DNA from: BS750m-G57 sp964607575
GTDB taxonomy: Bacteria; Planctomycetota; Phycisphaerae; SM23-33
NCBI GenBank assembly: GCA_964607575.1
Contig: CAZSLS010000174.1
Span: 1-15,253 of the forward strand
Length of the DNA stretch: 15,253 nucleotides
Direction: 5' to 3'
The notes below the pieces were generated by a model, which made no database searches, was not told the DNA's origin, and saw only the letters and a program-made list of their open reading frames with translations. Positions within the stretch are counted from its first letter, which is position 1; every line of letters begins with the position of its first letter. Below, piece after piece: positions 15,060 to 15,253 of this stretch. The position numbers were made by a program, and so were the translations under genes.

Positions 15060-15253
15060 CCCGGACCGCGACCTCAGCGCGACAATCTTGTCTGCTGGAA
15101 GAAAAAAAACTCTTTCCGACATAAAATTATCGCCCGCCGTTAACCTCCTGCCACTACAGCACTACCGGGCCGGCAAGGACAGGTGGGATCTCTGAAGTCA
15201 TTAAACCCGGATTTCCTGGTTTAGGTTTCGTCCTTGGGTATAATAGAGCATCG
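15060..15253. other. Intergenic region at the right edge
   Basis: No convincing coding region is seen on either strand in these 194 bases. A purine-rich A-tract and an AT-rich patch (about 15103-15130) follow the membrane protein gene; the partial inverted repeat there is imperfect. A 6-bp inverted repeat TAAACC/GGTTTA lies at about 15202-15223. The end of the window carries a promoter-like box. Confidence 0.5.
15239..15244 (+). promoter_or_regulatory. -10 box (TATAAT) for a gene beyond the right edge
   Basis: A perfect TATAAT lies ten bases from the window end. The hexamer 17 bases upstream, CTGGTT, is a poor -35 match. It is a reasonable candidate promoter for a plus-strand gene outside the window. 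Confidence 0.35.

Noticed and set aside
15096..15118. Terminator-like repeat around the A-tract after the membrane protein gene
   Set aside because: The arms GGAAGA and TCTTTCC pair imperfectly and no T-run follows, so the call is not supported.
1..15253. CRISPR array, insertion sequence, prophage or defence island
   Set aside because: No regularly spaced repeats, transposase, integrase or known defence domains were seen; the window reads as ordinary chromosomal genes.

Overview
The window looks like a piece of a chromosome from a planctomycete, most likely of the Phycisphaerae type. The reasons are the divergent EF-Tu switch I segment, which resembles what I recall of planctomycete EF-Tu, the GC-rich coding DNA, several GTG starts with or without Shine-Dalgarno sites, the secreted proteins of no recognised family, and a very large AsmA-like protein. 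The assignment is an inference, not a database result. I see no phage, transposon, CRISPR array or integration site.

Layout, left to right. 1-1350 is the translation block on the minus strand: a strong promoter with an A/T-rich upstream element, tRNA-Thr(GGT), a spacer with a GC-rich hairpin, and tuf (EF-Tu), which runs off the left edge. 1434-5955, also minus, holds a 1190-residue AsmA-like envelope protein followed by an S-methyl-5'-thioadenosine phosphorylase (mtnP). 6148-7566 (plus) is a secreted, probably beta-propeller protein divergent from the AsmA-like gene. 7579-10615 (minus) holds, in transcription order, an alkaline-phosphatase-superfamily phosphodiesterase relative, a FabZ-type dehydratase, and a shortened UvrC-like protein with a degenerate GIY-YIG site. 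10724-15059 (plus) holds a GH127 (DUF1680) glycosidase with a LamG-like C-terminus, a small secreted protein whose signal peptide is nearly the same as that of the glycosidase, and a six-helix membrane protein translationally close to it. The last 194 bases are intergenic and end in a possible promoter.

How the genes fit together. tRNA-Thr and tuf form a conserved translation unit. The glycosidase would remove beta-L-arabinofuranose or a similar sugar from plant or algal polysaccharide outside the cytoplasm. The AsmA-like and propeller proteins are envelope parts. The other genes look like housekeeping neighbours rather than one pathway. No clearly new multi-gene system is visible. The points most worth a second look are the UvrC paralogue that keeps the cysteine cluster and UVR segment but lost both GIY-YIG tyrosines, the phosphodiesterase relative with altered active-site positions, the shared signal-peptide cassette in two unrelated neighbouring genes, and a gene-end region with three stem-loops.
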